A stretch of DNA of 64,000 nucleotides from JAWLHK01 sp041690355 [NCBI: bacterium] (lineage in GTDB: Bacteria > J088 > JAWLBW01). The notes below the pieces were generated by a model, which was not told the origin of the DNA, searched no databases, and was given only the letters and a program-made list of their open reading frames with translations. Below, piece after piece: positions 21,699-31,597 of the stretch. The DNA is taken from the NCBI GenBank assembly GCA_041690355.1, contig JAWLHK010000009.1:62001-126000 (forward strand). Reading direction: 5' to 3'. Made by a program: the position numbers and the translations under genes. Position 1 is the stretch's first letter. The number at the start of each line of letters is the position of its first letter.

Positions 21699-22157
21699 CT
21701 AGCGCACTTCGAACACGAAGTCGATCTCGACGGCGGCATCCAACGGAAGCTCGTTGGCGCCGACGGCCGTGCGCACGTGCTTGCCCGCTTCCCCGAGAAT
21801 CTCGACCAGCAGATCGCTGGCCCCATTGGCGACCCGCGGCTGGGCGGTGAAGGCGGGGGCCGAGTTGACGAAGGCGCCGAGGCGTACGACGCGAACGAGA
21901 TTCTCAAAGCCGACGGCGTCCTGCACCAAGGCAAGCGCATTCAGGGCGCACTGCCGCGCGGCCTCTGCGCCCTGCTCGACGGTGTTCTCGCCGTCGCCCA
22001 CTTTACCGGTGAGCATGACTTTGCCGTCGAGCAGCGGCAGCTGGCCGGCCAGAAAGAGCAGGTTGCCTGAGCGAACCCAGGGCAGGTAGTTCCCGGCGGG
22101 CTTCGCCGGCGGCGGCAGGGTCAGGCCCAGTTCGGCGAGGCGGTCTTCAATGCGCAT
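21699..22157 (-). CDS. RidA/YjgF-family protein
   Basis: A 152-residue member of the RidA (YjgF/YER057c/UK114) family, whose best-known members hydrolyse reactive enamine/imine intermediates. It has NYLPWVRSGNLLFLAGQLP, EQGAEAARQCALNAL and LGAFVNSAPAF. This longer form resembles the YjgH-like branch. The conserved catalytic Arg of canonical RidA is not evident near the C-terminus (EIDFVFEVR is the end), so activity should not be assumed. No Shine-Dalgarno precedes the ATG; a -10-like TACACT (22164-22169) ends 6 bases before it, which suggests a leaderless transcript. Confidence 0.85.
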   Translation of the reverse strand: MRIEDRLAELGLTLPPPAKPAGNYLPWVRSGNLLFLAGQLPLLDGKVMLTGKVGDGENTVEQGAEAARQCALNALALVQDAVGFENLVRVVRLGAFVNSAPAFTAQPRVANGASDLLVEILGEAGKHVRTAVGANELPLDAAVEIDFVFEVR

Positions 22158-22163
22158 GTGCAA

Positions 22164-22169
22164 AGTGTA
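22164..22169 (-). promoter_or_regulatory. Probable -10 hexamer for the RidA-like gene (leaderless)
   Basis: TACACT on the minus strand with 6 bases to the ATG at 22157. No good -35 is visible at 16-18 bases, so this is a weak call that rests on the missing Shine-Dalgarno. Confidence 0.3.
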
Positions 22170-22226
22170 CAACGGGTGAAACCGGGCCGCCATCCCGGAA
22201 AGCGTCCGCGCACCCGACGGTTCGGT

Positions 22227-22241
22227 GAGGGATCATCCCTC
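22227..22241. promoter_or_regulatory. Palindrome GAGGGAT-C-ATCCCTC
   Basis: A perfect 7-bp inverted repeat with a single central base, between the RidA-like gene and pntB. It is a candidate operator, about 58 bases upstream of the RidA-like -10 hexamer. A hairpin with a 1-base loop is unlikely, so a protein-binding site is the better reading. Confidence 0.3.
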
Positions 22242-22244
22242 CGC

Positions 22245-22270
22245 GATCGGGCATCGGGCATCCGGCATGC
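22245..22270. repeat. Degenerate 7-bp array (CATCGGG type)
   Basis: GATCGGG, CATCGGG, CATCCGG, CAT in direct succession just after the pntB stop. It is one of several intergenic arrays with a 7-base period in this window. Confidence 0.55.
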
Positions 22271-22274
22271 CCCC

Positions 22275-23660
22275 CTACACATCCTGCAACGCCCCGGCCA
22301 GCTTCGCGAGCGACTGCTTCGCGTCACCGAAGAGCATGCCGGTGTTCTCCTTGAAGAACAGCGGATTCTCGACCCCCGAGAAGCCGCGGCCGCGCCCGCG
22401 TTTCAACACGATGACCGAGCGGGCGCGGTCGACCTCGAGGATGGGCATGCCTGAGATGGGGCTCCCCGGGTTATCGCGGGCATCGGGGTTGACCACGTCA
22501 TTGGCGCCGATGACCACGGCGACCTCGGTGTTCGGGAACTCGTGGTTGATGGACTCGAGTTCGAAGAGCTTGTCGTACGGAACGTTGGCCTCGGCAAGCA
22601 GGACGTTCATGTGACCGGGCATGCGCCCCGCAACCGGATGGATTGCGTATTTCACGGCCACCCCACGCGCCGTGAGCAGATCGTCGAGCTCGCGCAGCGC
22701 CGTCTGTGCCTGGGCGACCGCCATGCCGTAACCTGGAACAAAGATAACCTGGCGCGCATAGGCCAGCTGAATGGCGGCGTCTTCGAACGACACCTCGCGC
22801 ATCACGCCCCCTTCGCCCGAGGCTGCCGCCGCGCCGGCTTCGGTCCCGAAGCCGCCGAACATGACGTTGACGAGCGAGCGGTTCATGGCCTTCGTCATGA
22901 TCCGGGTGAGCATGAGCCCCGAAGTTCCGACGAGTGCGCCGCCGACAATGAGCAGGCTGTTCTGCAGCACGAACCCCGTGGCCGCGGCCGCCATGCCCGA
23001 ATAGCTGTTGAGCAGGGCGACGACGACCGGCATGTCGGCCCCGCCGATGGGGAGCACGAGCAGGAGGCCGAGAATCAGGGCGACGACGGCGATCGCGGCG
23101 GCCGGCCCGGCGCCCCCCTCGAGCACGAGCCATGCAAACGCGGCGAGCATGGCGGCAGCCGTCAGCGCGGTCACGATGCGGCGGCCGGGAAACAGCAGCG
23201 GCCTGCCGCTCAGCAGCTCCTGCAGCTTGGCGAAAGCCACCAGGCTGCCGGTGAACGTGAGCGCACCGATGGCCAGACTGAAGCCGATCGTAATCCGATA
23301 GTCCGTCTCGGCGGCAAGCACCGTGGCCTGACCCCACTCGTGACCGTAGCTTCCCAGGCCGACAAGGGCAGAGGCCAGTCCCCCGAAGCCGTTCAGCAGC
23401 GCAACCATCTGGGGCATGGCCGTCATGCGCACCCGGTAGGCGAGCGCCAGGCCGATGGCTGCTCCGAGGGCGACCGCCAGCGCGATCCAGCCCAGGCGCA
23501 GGCCCGGGGTCGCAAGCGTGATGGCGATGGCCAGGGCCATGCCCGACATCGAAAGTACGTTTCCGCGGCGCGCCGTTACCGGAGAACCAAGCCGTTTCAG
23601 CCCGAGGATGAACAGGACCGTCGCGGCCATGTAGGCCAGATCGGTGAGTGTGGCCGTCAT
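22275..23660 (-). CDS. pntB: NAD(P) transhydrogenase subunit beta
   Basis: The proton-translocating transhydrogenase transfers hydride from NADH to NADP using the proton gradient. The 461-residue beta subunit has about nine membrane helices (to about 265). The NADP-binding domain III follows, with GYGMAVAQAQ, GRMPGHMNVLLAEA, VIGANDVVNP and GSPISGMPILEVDRA. The ATG at 23660 overlaps the pntAB stop by 4 bases; longer in-frame starts would run into pntAB. It is the last gene of a three-gene operon. Confidence 0.95.
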   Translation of the reverse strand: MTATLTDLAYMAATVLFILGLKRLGSPVTARRGNVLSMSGMALAIAITLATPGLRLGWIALAVALGAAIGLALAYRVRMTAMPQMVALLNGFGGLASALVGLGSYGHEWGQATVLAAETDYRITIGFSLAIGALTFTGSLVAFAKLQELLSGRPLLFPGRRIVTALTAAAMLAAFAWLVLEGGAGPAAAIAVVALILGLLLVLPIGGADMPVVVALLNSYSGMAAAATGFVLQNSLLIVGGALVGTSGLMLTRIMTKAMNRSLVNVMFGGFGTEAGAAAASGEGGVMREVSFEDAAIQLAYARQVIFVPGYGMAVAQAQTALRELDDLLTARGVAVKYAIHPVAGRMPGHMNVLLAEANVPYDKLFELESINHEFPNTEVAVVIGANDVVNPDARDNPGSPISGMPILEVDRARSVIVLKRGRGRGFSGVENPLFFKENTGMLFGDAKQSLAKLAGALQDV

Positions 23661-23944
23661 TTCCCGGGCTCCCTGCGGCGGAACATTCCGAGCATGCGAT
23701 CGGTCACCGCGAAGCCGCCGACGACGTTCACGGTCGCGAGAAAGATCGCGCCCAGTCCGAGCGCCTCGACCCACGGATCTGCCGCGGCGCCGGCGACGAT
23801 CAGGGCGCCGAGAATGGTGATGCCCGAGACGGCGTTCGTTCCCGACATGAGCGGCGTATGAAGCGTCTGCGGAACTTTGGAGATGAGCTCGGCTCCCAGG
23901 AACGAGGCCAGCAGGAGCACGAAGAGCATTGTCAGAAGGGTCAT
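23657..23944 (-). CDS. pntAB: NAD(P) transhydrogenase subunit alpha, membrane part
   Basis: A 95-residue protein with three membrane helices, the short second part of the split alpha subunit. Family sequence FLGAELISKVPQTLHTPLMS and VNVVGGFAVTDRML is clear. In this three-subunit form it forms part of the proton channel together with PntB. It overlaps both neighbours by 4 bases (pntAA-pntAB-pntB), so the three are translationally coupled. Confidence 0.93.
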   Translation of the reverse strand: MTLLTMLFVLLLASFLGAELISKVPQTLHTPLMSGTNAVSGITILGALIVAGAAADPWVEALGLGAIFLATVNVVGGFAVTDRMLGMFRRREPGK

Positions 23945-25098
23945 GGTTTTCGCTCGCTCTGCTGAAGGGCCGCCTGTACGCGGGGGTTCACGATGCGCCC
24001 GGCCTCGAGCACGAGGGTCGCGGCGACGATCTCGTCGGCGGTGTCGAAACCCGGGCCCGGCCTGCCGGGGTCGAAGACATGTTGAAGAAAGCTCGCCATG
24101 TTGCGCGAGAACAGACGGCTCGCATCACGAGGAACCGTAGCGGCCGGATTGAGCGGTCCCATGAGGGTCACGCCGTTCACGACGTACTCGGCCCCCGGCG
24201 AGGTGAGCGCGCAGTTGCCGCCGTTGGGAGCGGCCAGGTCGACCACCACCGCGCCGGGGCGCATACCGTGCACGGCCTCTTCGGTCAGCAGCAGGGGCGC
24301 ACGCCGGCCGGGTATCAGGGCCGTCGTGATGACGACGTCGGCCTTTTTTGCGTGCTCGGCCACGAGGCGCCGCCCGCGTTCGGCCGCCTCTTCGGTCAGC
24401 TCCCGCGCATAGCCGCCGGCGTCTTCGGTCTCGATGCCGCCGAGGTCGACTTCGAGAAAACGGGCTCCCAGCGAGCGCACCTGTTCGCCGGCGGCGGGGC
24501 GCACGTCATAGGCCTCGACGCTGGCGCCGAGACGCCGGGCGGTTGCGATGGCCTGGAGCCCGGCCACGCCGGCGCCGAGTACGAGCACGTTGGCGGGCGG
24601 CACGGTGCCGGCCGCCGTCATGAGCAGGGGAAACATGCCCGGAAACCGGACCGCGGCGTCGAGCACGGCCCGATAACCGGCGACGGTGGCCATGCTCGAG
24701 AGCACGTCCATCGACTGGGCGCGCGTGATGCGCGGCACGAGCTCGAGCGCGAAGGCGGTGAGCCCGCGCGCCGCCGGCTCGCTCAGCCCCCGCGGTTCGT
24801 CGAGCGGGCGCCACAGGGCGACGACGGCCGTCCCCGCGGGCAGACGGGCCACGACGTCGTCGGCCGGCCGATGCACCGCCGCCAGGATACCCGCGTTCTG
24901 CAGGACCGCTTCGACCGTGGACTCCACGGCGGCCCCCGCTTCCCGGTAGGCCCCGTCGTCCCATCCGGCGGCAAGGCCCGCGCCGCTCTCGACAGCGATG
25001 TGAAACCCGCCGCGCACGAGCGTACGAACCGAATCGGGACTCAGGGCAACCCGGGTCTCTCCCGCCAGGCGTTCGCGCAGTACGGCAATGCTGGTCAC
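23941..25098 (-). CDS. pntAA: NAD(P) transhydrogenase subunit alpha, NAD-binding part
   Basis: A 385-residue NADH-binding domain I of the transhydrogenase, related to alanine dehydrogenase. It has RLAGETRVALSPDSV at the N-terminus, the Rossmann loop VLGAGVAGLQAIATARRLGA (about 170-190), and PNGGNCALTSPG near the C-terminus. The start is GTG at 25098 with AGGGGAGGG close upstream. It leads pntAA-pntAB-pntB. The 182-base gap upstream is GC-rich and shows only a -10-like TACACT without a good -35. Confidence 0.93.
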   Translation of the reverse strand: MTSIAVLRERLAGETRVALSPDSVRTLVRGGFHIAVESGAGLAAGWDDGAYREAGAAVESTVEAVLQNAGILAAVHRPADDVVARLPAGTAVVALWRPLDEPRGLSEPAARGLTAFALELVPRITRAQSMDVLSSMATVAGYRAVLDAAVRFPGMFPLLMTAAGTVPPANVLVLGAGVAGLQAIATARRLGASVEAYDVRPAAGEQVRSLGARFLEVDLGGIETEDAGGYARELTEEAAERGRRLVAEHAKKADVVITTALIPGRRAPLLLTEEAVHGMRPGAVVVDLAAPNGGNCALTSPGAEYVVNGVTLMGPLNPAATVPRDASRLFSRNMASFLQHVFDPGRPGPGFDTADEIVAATLVLEAGRIVNPRVQAALQQSERKP

Positions 25099-25280
25099 CC
25101 GCCCTCCCCTTGGCTCCTCGACGCGGGCCGCGGCATCCGCCGGGCCATTTCAGGGGGAACGGCGGTTGGCGGCAGCCGGATACGCCGCGTCTCGGCCGGT
25201 CCCCTGACGTTTTCAGTGTACGGGGATCGGCGCCGAACCGGGCGGCGCCGCTCTGGGATGACGGAAAGGGGGTTGCTTTT

Positions 25281-27941
25281 TCAGCGGCGGCGTAGACGGC
25301 GCAGCAGCGGCAGGGCGATCAGGAGCAGGAGCGCCGGAGCGGCCGACGAGGCGCATCCGCCGTCTGGCTCGGCGACGTGCGCCTGCACGGTGACGGTGGC
25401 CTCATGTCCGGCGGCGTCGCGGGCCGAGACCCGCAGCGTATGCCGACCCGGGCGCAGGGTCTGCGCATGCTCTGCCGCTTCGATCCACTCGCCGTCGCCG
25501 AACCGGAGGGCGACCGGGGTGGCGTCGAAAGCCGTGGCCGTCAGCCGGTTCCCCTCGACGCGCGTGCGGATCTGCGGAGCGGCCCGATCGAGCGTGAAGC
25601 GCACGGTCGACTCGCGGCCGTCCTGGCGAAAATCGAGGCGGTGCAGGCCGTCGAAGGGGATCGCGGCTGTCCATGCCCCCGTCTGCGCACGCGACCAGAA
25701 GCCGCCGTTCAGGCGCCAGAGGTAGGGCCGCCCCGGATCGAGGCCGGCCTCTGCGGGAGAGAGCGAAACGTCGAGCCCTGCGGCGAAGAGCCCCAGGTCG
25801 ACGGGCGCCGGGGCCGGGGGCGGCGCCAGGGCGAACAGGCAGTTCGTGATGAGCTGACTGAAATCCAGGTATCCGCTGAAGTTCAGATACAGGTTCAGGT
25901 AGTTGTCGACCCCCGTCAGCGGATCGGTACCCGACGACGTCAGCACCAGATCGCGCTGCCGCAGGCCACCCAGGCAATCCGTCACGGCCCCCAGCTCCAG
26001 ATTGCCGATCGCGGTCGCCAGCTCGGGCGCCATCAGATCTAGCACGCCGGGAATCAGTACCGCGAGCTTTTCGTTGGCATCCGGATTCAACTCGTTGAAG
26101 ACGACGCGGTTCGCGCTGTCGAACTTCACGCTCAGGTCGATGAGCGGGGCCGCGTTGAAGTCGATACCGCGCAGGTCGACGGCCGCCGTGACGTCGACCG
26201 CGAACCCGAAGGCGCGCACCGGCCGCACATTGAGGCCGTGCCCCATCTCGACATAGACATCGACGTAGAGCGACGGGGCCGATACGCGGAAGAAACTTCC
26301 ATCCCCTACGTCGCCGAAAGTGACGTAGGGCGACTGACGCGGCGAAACCTGGACGATCACCGGGGCCCCGGGCGCCATCTCGGCAAGCCAGGGAACAAAC
26401 GGCGCGAAACTGGTCGTCGTGAGCAGGCCCGCGAGCTCAGGCGGCAGGCTCGGATCATGCGGCGAGATCGTCGCGCACATCATGCCCGCGAGCCAGAGGC
26501 TGTAGACGACCTGGTTGAGCAGATCGTCGGAGATGGCCATGCCGATCTGATAAGGAACGTTGCGGCCGGGAATCAAATTACCGAGCTGCGGCGGATCGTG
26601 TCCCGCGCTGCCGTCGGCCTCGAGGCTCGTGTAACGGAACGAGGGGGGGAGCACCGGATTGGCGCACCCCGAGATGTCCTCGGAGTAGAGTCCCCCGTCG
26701 AGCAGAAAGAAGGCCTCGGGAATTCCCGACGGATTCGACTCGTAGGCGGCGTTGAAGTTGAATCCGAACGCGTGCCCGGTCAGATCGCTGAGTTCTTCGG
26801 CAAAGGACTTGAAGTTGACGACCGGGTCGGGCGTGCCGTCCTTCTCCTTGTCGAACATGAGCTGATTGATGCCGTCCATGAGCACGTCGGAAAGCGCGGC
26901 GTTCAGCTCGCGCTCGAAGAACTGCAGGGCGGCGCTCCCCAGCGCGAGCTCCACGGCCGACATCGCTTCGCTCACCTGGCTCCGCTGCGCCGAGCAGTCG
27001 AGTCCGGCCGTGTCGCAGAGGTTGAAGACCGCGTAGAGAGCCGGGTTCTGCGTGAGGGGCGTGAGAATCTTCAGGTTCTGGGCCAGGCGCGTGTGAAAGT
27101 CGCGCACGTCGACGAACAGGACATTGTCTTCAAAGAACGGACGCAGCATGCCGCCGGTGACCAGTTCGGCCTCGAGGGTCGCAATGAACGTGCTCTGACA
27201 CCCCGTGCCCAGAATGTTCAGCTTGAGAACCTGGCTCTCGCGGTTGTAGCAGGACTCCAGGTCGCCGCCCCCCGCCATGCCGTCGAAGACCAGCTCGGGA
27301 ATCAGGAAGTGGACGTACAGAATCGGGTGATCGGGCACCAGATCGAGCTGGGCGCTCGCGCCGTTGGCCTCTTCCAGATACAGCGCCGCGAAAAGCGCGT
27401 TCGCGACCGGGCTGGCGAGGCCGTCGACGGGCGACGTGTCGATGGCGGTGAGCACTTTTTCGTAGCGAAAACCGCGGGCGACCGCGCCGGTCACGGGAAT
27501 GGCCACCTGTCCGGCGCCGACCGCAGGCGCGGCTTCATCCTCCTGATACATGACGTACGGGCACCAGGGGCGCGACGTCTCGCCCGGGATGTACTCGGTA
27601 TCGTCGAGCCGGCCGCCGACGTTGAGGTTGTCGCGGCCGCAGGGGATGGTGATCCGGAAGTTTCCCCCGAAAATCGGCATGATGATCGAGAAGTACTGCC
27701 CTTCGAGCGCCTCGACGATGGTATCTTTCAGATCGGAGGTTTCCAGCCCGTAGCGCAGCTGCTCACCGATGAAGTCGAGCCCCGCCTCGGGGATTTTCAC
27801 GGTCACCCCGTGCGGCAGGGCCGCATCGTGGGGGCGGGTCTCGGCGTAGGGGCGCTCAGGCTGGTAGGCGAGGCCCCGCCCCGGGAGCAGGAAGGCGGCC
27901 AGGGCCGTCAAAATGAGCGTCGAGAGGGTGCGCGCCAGCAT
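25281..27941 (-). CDS. Large secreted protein with a GGC-type C-terminal sorting tail
   Basis: An 886-residue exported protein of unknown function. A Sec signal (1 to about 25, cleavage near GLA-YQ) leads a long mature region. The last 25 residues read GGC, a short Ser/Ala stretch, a hydrophobic helix ALLLLIALPLL and an Arg cluster. That is the layout of MYXO-CTERM or Synerg-CTERM-like sorting tails, which other enzymes process to anchor proteins at the surface. In the middle, ISDDLLNQVVYSLWLAGMM and the surrounding beta-rich sequence recall tubular lipid-binding (BPI-like) proteins, but this is a weak impression. The segment from about 730 to 855 looks like one or two Ig-like domains. The ATG at 27941 was chosen because the signal peptide begins there. 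A promoter (27948-27977) ends 6 bases before it. Confidence 0.75.
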   Translation of the reverse strand: MLARTLSTLILTALAAFLLPGRGLAYQPERPYAETRPHDAALPHGVTVKIPEAGLDFIGEQLRYGLETSDLKDTIVEALEGQYFSIIMPIFGGNFRITIPCGRDNLNVGGRLDDTEYIPGETSRPWCPYVMYQEDEAAPAVGAGQVAIPVTGAVARGFRYEKVLTAIDTSPVDGLASPVANALFAALYLEEANGASAQLDLVPDHPILYVHFLIPELVFDGMAGGGDLESCYNRESQVLKLNILGTGCQSTFIATLEAELVTGGMLRPFFEDNVLFVDVRDFHTRLAQNLKILTPLTQNPALYAVFNLCDTAGLDCSAQRSQVSEAMSAVELALGSAALQFFERELNAALSDVLMDGINQLMFDKEKDGTPDPVVNFKSFAEELSDLTGHAFGFNFNAAYESNPSGIPEAFFLLDGGLYSEDISGCANPVLPPSFRYTSLEADGSAGHDPPQLGNLIPGRNVPYQIGMAISDDLLNQVVYSLWLAGMMCATISPHDPSLPPELAGLLTTTSFAPFVPWLAEMAPGAPVIVQVSPRQSPYVTFGDVGDGSFFRVSAPSLYVDVYVEMGHGLNVRPVRAFGFAVDVTAAVDLRGIDFNAAPLIDLSVKFDSANRVVFNELNPDANEKLAVLIPGVLDLMAPELATAIGNLELGAVTDCLGGLRQRDLVLTSSGTDPLTGVDNYLNLYLNFSGYLDFSQLITNCLFALAPPPAPAPVDLGLFAAGLDVSLSPAEAGLDPGRPYLWRLNGGFWSRAQTGAWTAAIPFDGLHRLDFRQDGRESTVRFTLDRAAPQIRTRVEGNRLTATAFDATPVALRFGDGEWIEAAEHAQTLRPGRHTLRVSARDAAGHEATVTVQAHVAEPDGGCASSAAPALLLLIALPLLRRLRRR

Positions 27942-27947
27942 GCGCTG

Positions 27948-27977
27948 ATCATACCCGCTCACGCGAACCGGTGCCAA
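27948..27977 (-). promoter_or_regulatory. Promoter for the sorting-tail protein (leaderless)
   Basis: On the minus strand: TTGGCA (27972-27977), 18 bases, TATGAT (27948-27953), then 6 bases to the ATG at 27941. Transcription should begin at or next to the start codon, and no Shine-Dalgarno is present. Confidence 0.6.
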
Positions 27978-27978
27978 T

Positions 27979-28006
27979 CGTCAGTCGCCAGTCATGAGTC
28001 ATGAGT
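27979..28006. repeat. Four 7-bp repeats (CGTCAGT / CATGAGT)
   Basis: CGTCAGT, CGCCAGT, CATGAGT, CATGAGT in exact 7-base register, directly beyond the -35 of the divergent promoter for the sorting-tail gene. Confidence 0.6.
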
Positions 28007-28084
28007 CGGGGCGAAGCGCCGAGCGCTGAGCACCAAGCGCCAACGAAGCTAGTACCCTTCAGCACAAGGTACTGTCGGGGAACT

Positions 28085-28142
28085 CGTCAATCGTCAATCG
28101 TCAATTTCCGGATTCGTCACTCGTAACTCGTGATTCGTCACT
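28085..28142. repeat. Seven 7-bp repeats (consensus CGTCANT)
   Basis: Three perfect CGTCAAT units (28085-28105), a 9-base break, then CGTCACT, CGTAACT, CGTGATT, CGTCACT (28115-28142). The last unit overlaps the -35 (TCGTCA) of the tilS promoter. The spacing fits direct binding of a regulator or a decaying simple repeat. Confidence 0.65.
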
Positions 28143-28163
28143 GTATTGGGTATGCGCTATGCT
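28135..28163 (+). promoter_or_regulatory. tilS promoter (leaderless)
   Basis: TCGTCA (28135-28140), 17 bases, TATGCT (28158-28163), then 8 bases to the ATG at 28172. No Shine-Dalgarno is visible, so the message probably starts at the start codon. Confidence 0.5.
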
Positions 28164-28171
28164 GTTGCCCT

Positions 28172-29458
28172 ATGGTGAATCTGGCCACGCATGTGACGGC
28201 CGTACTCGCACGCCTCGGGATTCCCCCCGATGCGCCGCTCGTCGCCGCCGTCTCGGGAGGGCGCGATTCCGTCGCGCTCCTGCTCGCCCTGGCCGAAGGC
28301 CCCCGCCGGCCGCATCTCAGGGTCGCCCACGTCGATCACGGGCTGCGCCCCGAAGGGCCCGCCGAGGCAGAGTTCGTCGGTCGCCTGTGCGCGCGGCTCG
28401 GCGTTTCCCTTTCTGCGACGCGTCTCGCCCTCGACACCGCGGCCGTCGGGAATCTGGCCGCCCGCCTGCGAGAGGCCCGCTATGCCTTTCTGCGCGAGGT
28501 GGCCGGCGAAGGGTTCATCCTCACGGCGCACCACGCCGACGACCAGGCCGTGACCCTGCTCATGCGCCTTATCGAAGGGGCCGCCCTGCCGGGCCTGGCG
28601 GCCATGGCGCCCCGCCAGAGGAATCTGGTGCGTCCGCTCCTCGACGTGCCCCGTGAGGCGCTCGAGGCGTGGCTGCGGGCCCGGGGCGAAGCCTGGTGCG
28701 AAGATCCGTCGAATGCCGTCGAGCGCGCCTTCCGCAATCGCGTCCGCGAGCGTTATCTGCCCCTCTTCGAAACCGAGCGCCCCGGCGCCGCCCGCCGTCT
28801 CGCCCTGAGCGCCGCGCGGCTGCGCGAAGACGACGAGGCCCTCCAGGCGCTGGCGGCGCGGCTGGCCGAACCCGCCCTGCACGGGTGGAACTGGGTTGCC
28901 CTGCCGCTGCAGCCGCTCCCCCCGCCCGCCATCCTGCGACGTCTGCTCGCGCGGCTGCTTGAGCGGCGCTGGGGCCTCGAAGGGCCCGGCGCCGAAGCCT
29001 GGGCCGCCATGGCGGGGCCGCTCGCCGCAGGGCGCACGGTCAACCTGCCGGGGCGCACGACCGCCGTCTGGCGACGCGGCGAGCTCTGTCTGCACCGGGC
29101 GGCCTCGCTGCCGGCGTACACCGTCGCAATTCCCACCCCGGGCGTCTATACTCTTCCGCTGGGCCGGCTCGTCGTCTCCGCGCCCTCTGCGGCGCCCGGC
29201 CGCGAGCGCACGGATGCCGGCGCGCTTCCGCTTCCGCTCATCGCGCGCCCCTGGCGCCCGGGTGAGACCGCGGGGCCTCACGGACGGCCGGTGGCCGACC
29301 GTCTCGCGCGGGCCGGCGTTCCCGGCTACCGCCGGCGCGGATGGCCCGTGCTGGTCGATGCGGCTGATCGCGTCGTCGCCCTGCCCTTACCCTTGCAGGC
29401 GGCCGGCGCCGGCCCCGGGTTCGACGATGCCGCGCAGGGTCCGGAAGAGGGTCACTAA
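28172..29458 (+). CDS. tilS: tRNA(Ile)-lysidine synthase
   Basis: Attaches lysine to the wobble C34 of the CAU-anticodon isoleucine tRNA so that it reads AUA. The 428-residue protein has the PP-loop SGGRDS (28-33), HVDHGLRPEGPAEAEFV, LTAHHADDQA and the RPLLDVPREALEAW motif of the catalytic domain. The C-terminal TilS domain (IARPWRPGETAGPHGRPVAD) is also present. A GTG at 28175 is an alternative start. ftsH follows after 132 bases with its own promoter. Confidence 0.92.
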   Translation: MVNLATHVTAVLARLGIPPDAPLVAAVSGGRDSVALLLALAEGPRRPHLRVAHVDHGLRPEGPAEAEFVGRLCARLGVSLSATRLALDTAAVGNLAARLREARYAFLREVAGEGFILTAHHADDQAVTLLMRLIEGAALPGLAAMAPRQRNLVRPLLDVPREALEAWLRARGEAWCEDPSNAVERAFRNRVRERYLPLFETERPGAARRLALSAARLREDDEALQALAARLAEPALHGWNWVALPLQPLPPPAILRRLLARLLERRWGLEGPGAEAWAAMAGPLAAGRTVNLPGRTTAVWRRGELCLHRAASLPAYTVAIPTPGVYTLPLGRLVVSAPSAAPGRERTDAGALPLPLIARPWRPGETAGPHGRPVADRLARAGVPGYRRRGWPVLVDAADRVVALPLPLQAAGAGPGFDDAAQGPEEGH

Positions 29459-29471
29459 GGTGGCCAATTCG

Positions 29472-29501
29472 TTGTAGATTGTCATTGGGGTACGTTATAA
29501 T
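29472..29501 (+). promoter_or_regulatory. ftsH promoter
   Basis: TTGTAG (29472-29477), 18 bases, perfect TATAAT (29496-29501). It sits in the short AT-richer gap after tilS and gives a leader of about 80 bases before the TTG start. Confidence 0.7.
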
Positions 29502-29590
29502 ACTCGGGCGGGTTTCCGTCTCTGAACCGCCGGCTTCCGGGCATGAGGGAGCACGGCCGGTCGACCGGGAGGCGCCCAGAGGAGGATCGG

Positions 29591-31504
<1,914 letters not shown>

Positions 31505-31597
31505 CGCGTTCGCCGGCGTGCGGCGCTGGCAGGGTGTGGGCCGGAACGCGGTCGGTGCGTTCGTGTCGACACCCTGCTGAGGAACGACCAGGAGCCG

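Noticed and set aside
28085-28142. CRISPR-like array
   Set aside because: Units are only 7 bases with no spacers, and no cas genes are in the window.
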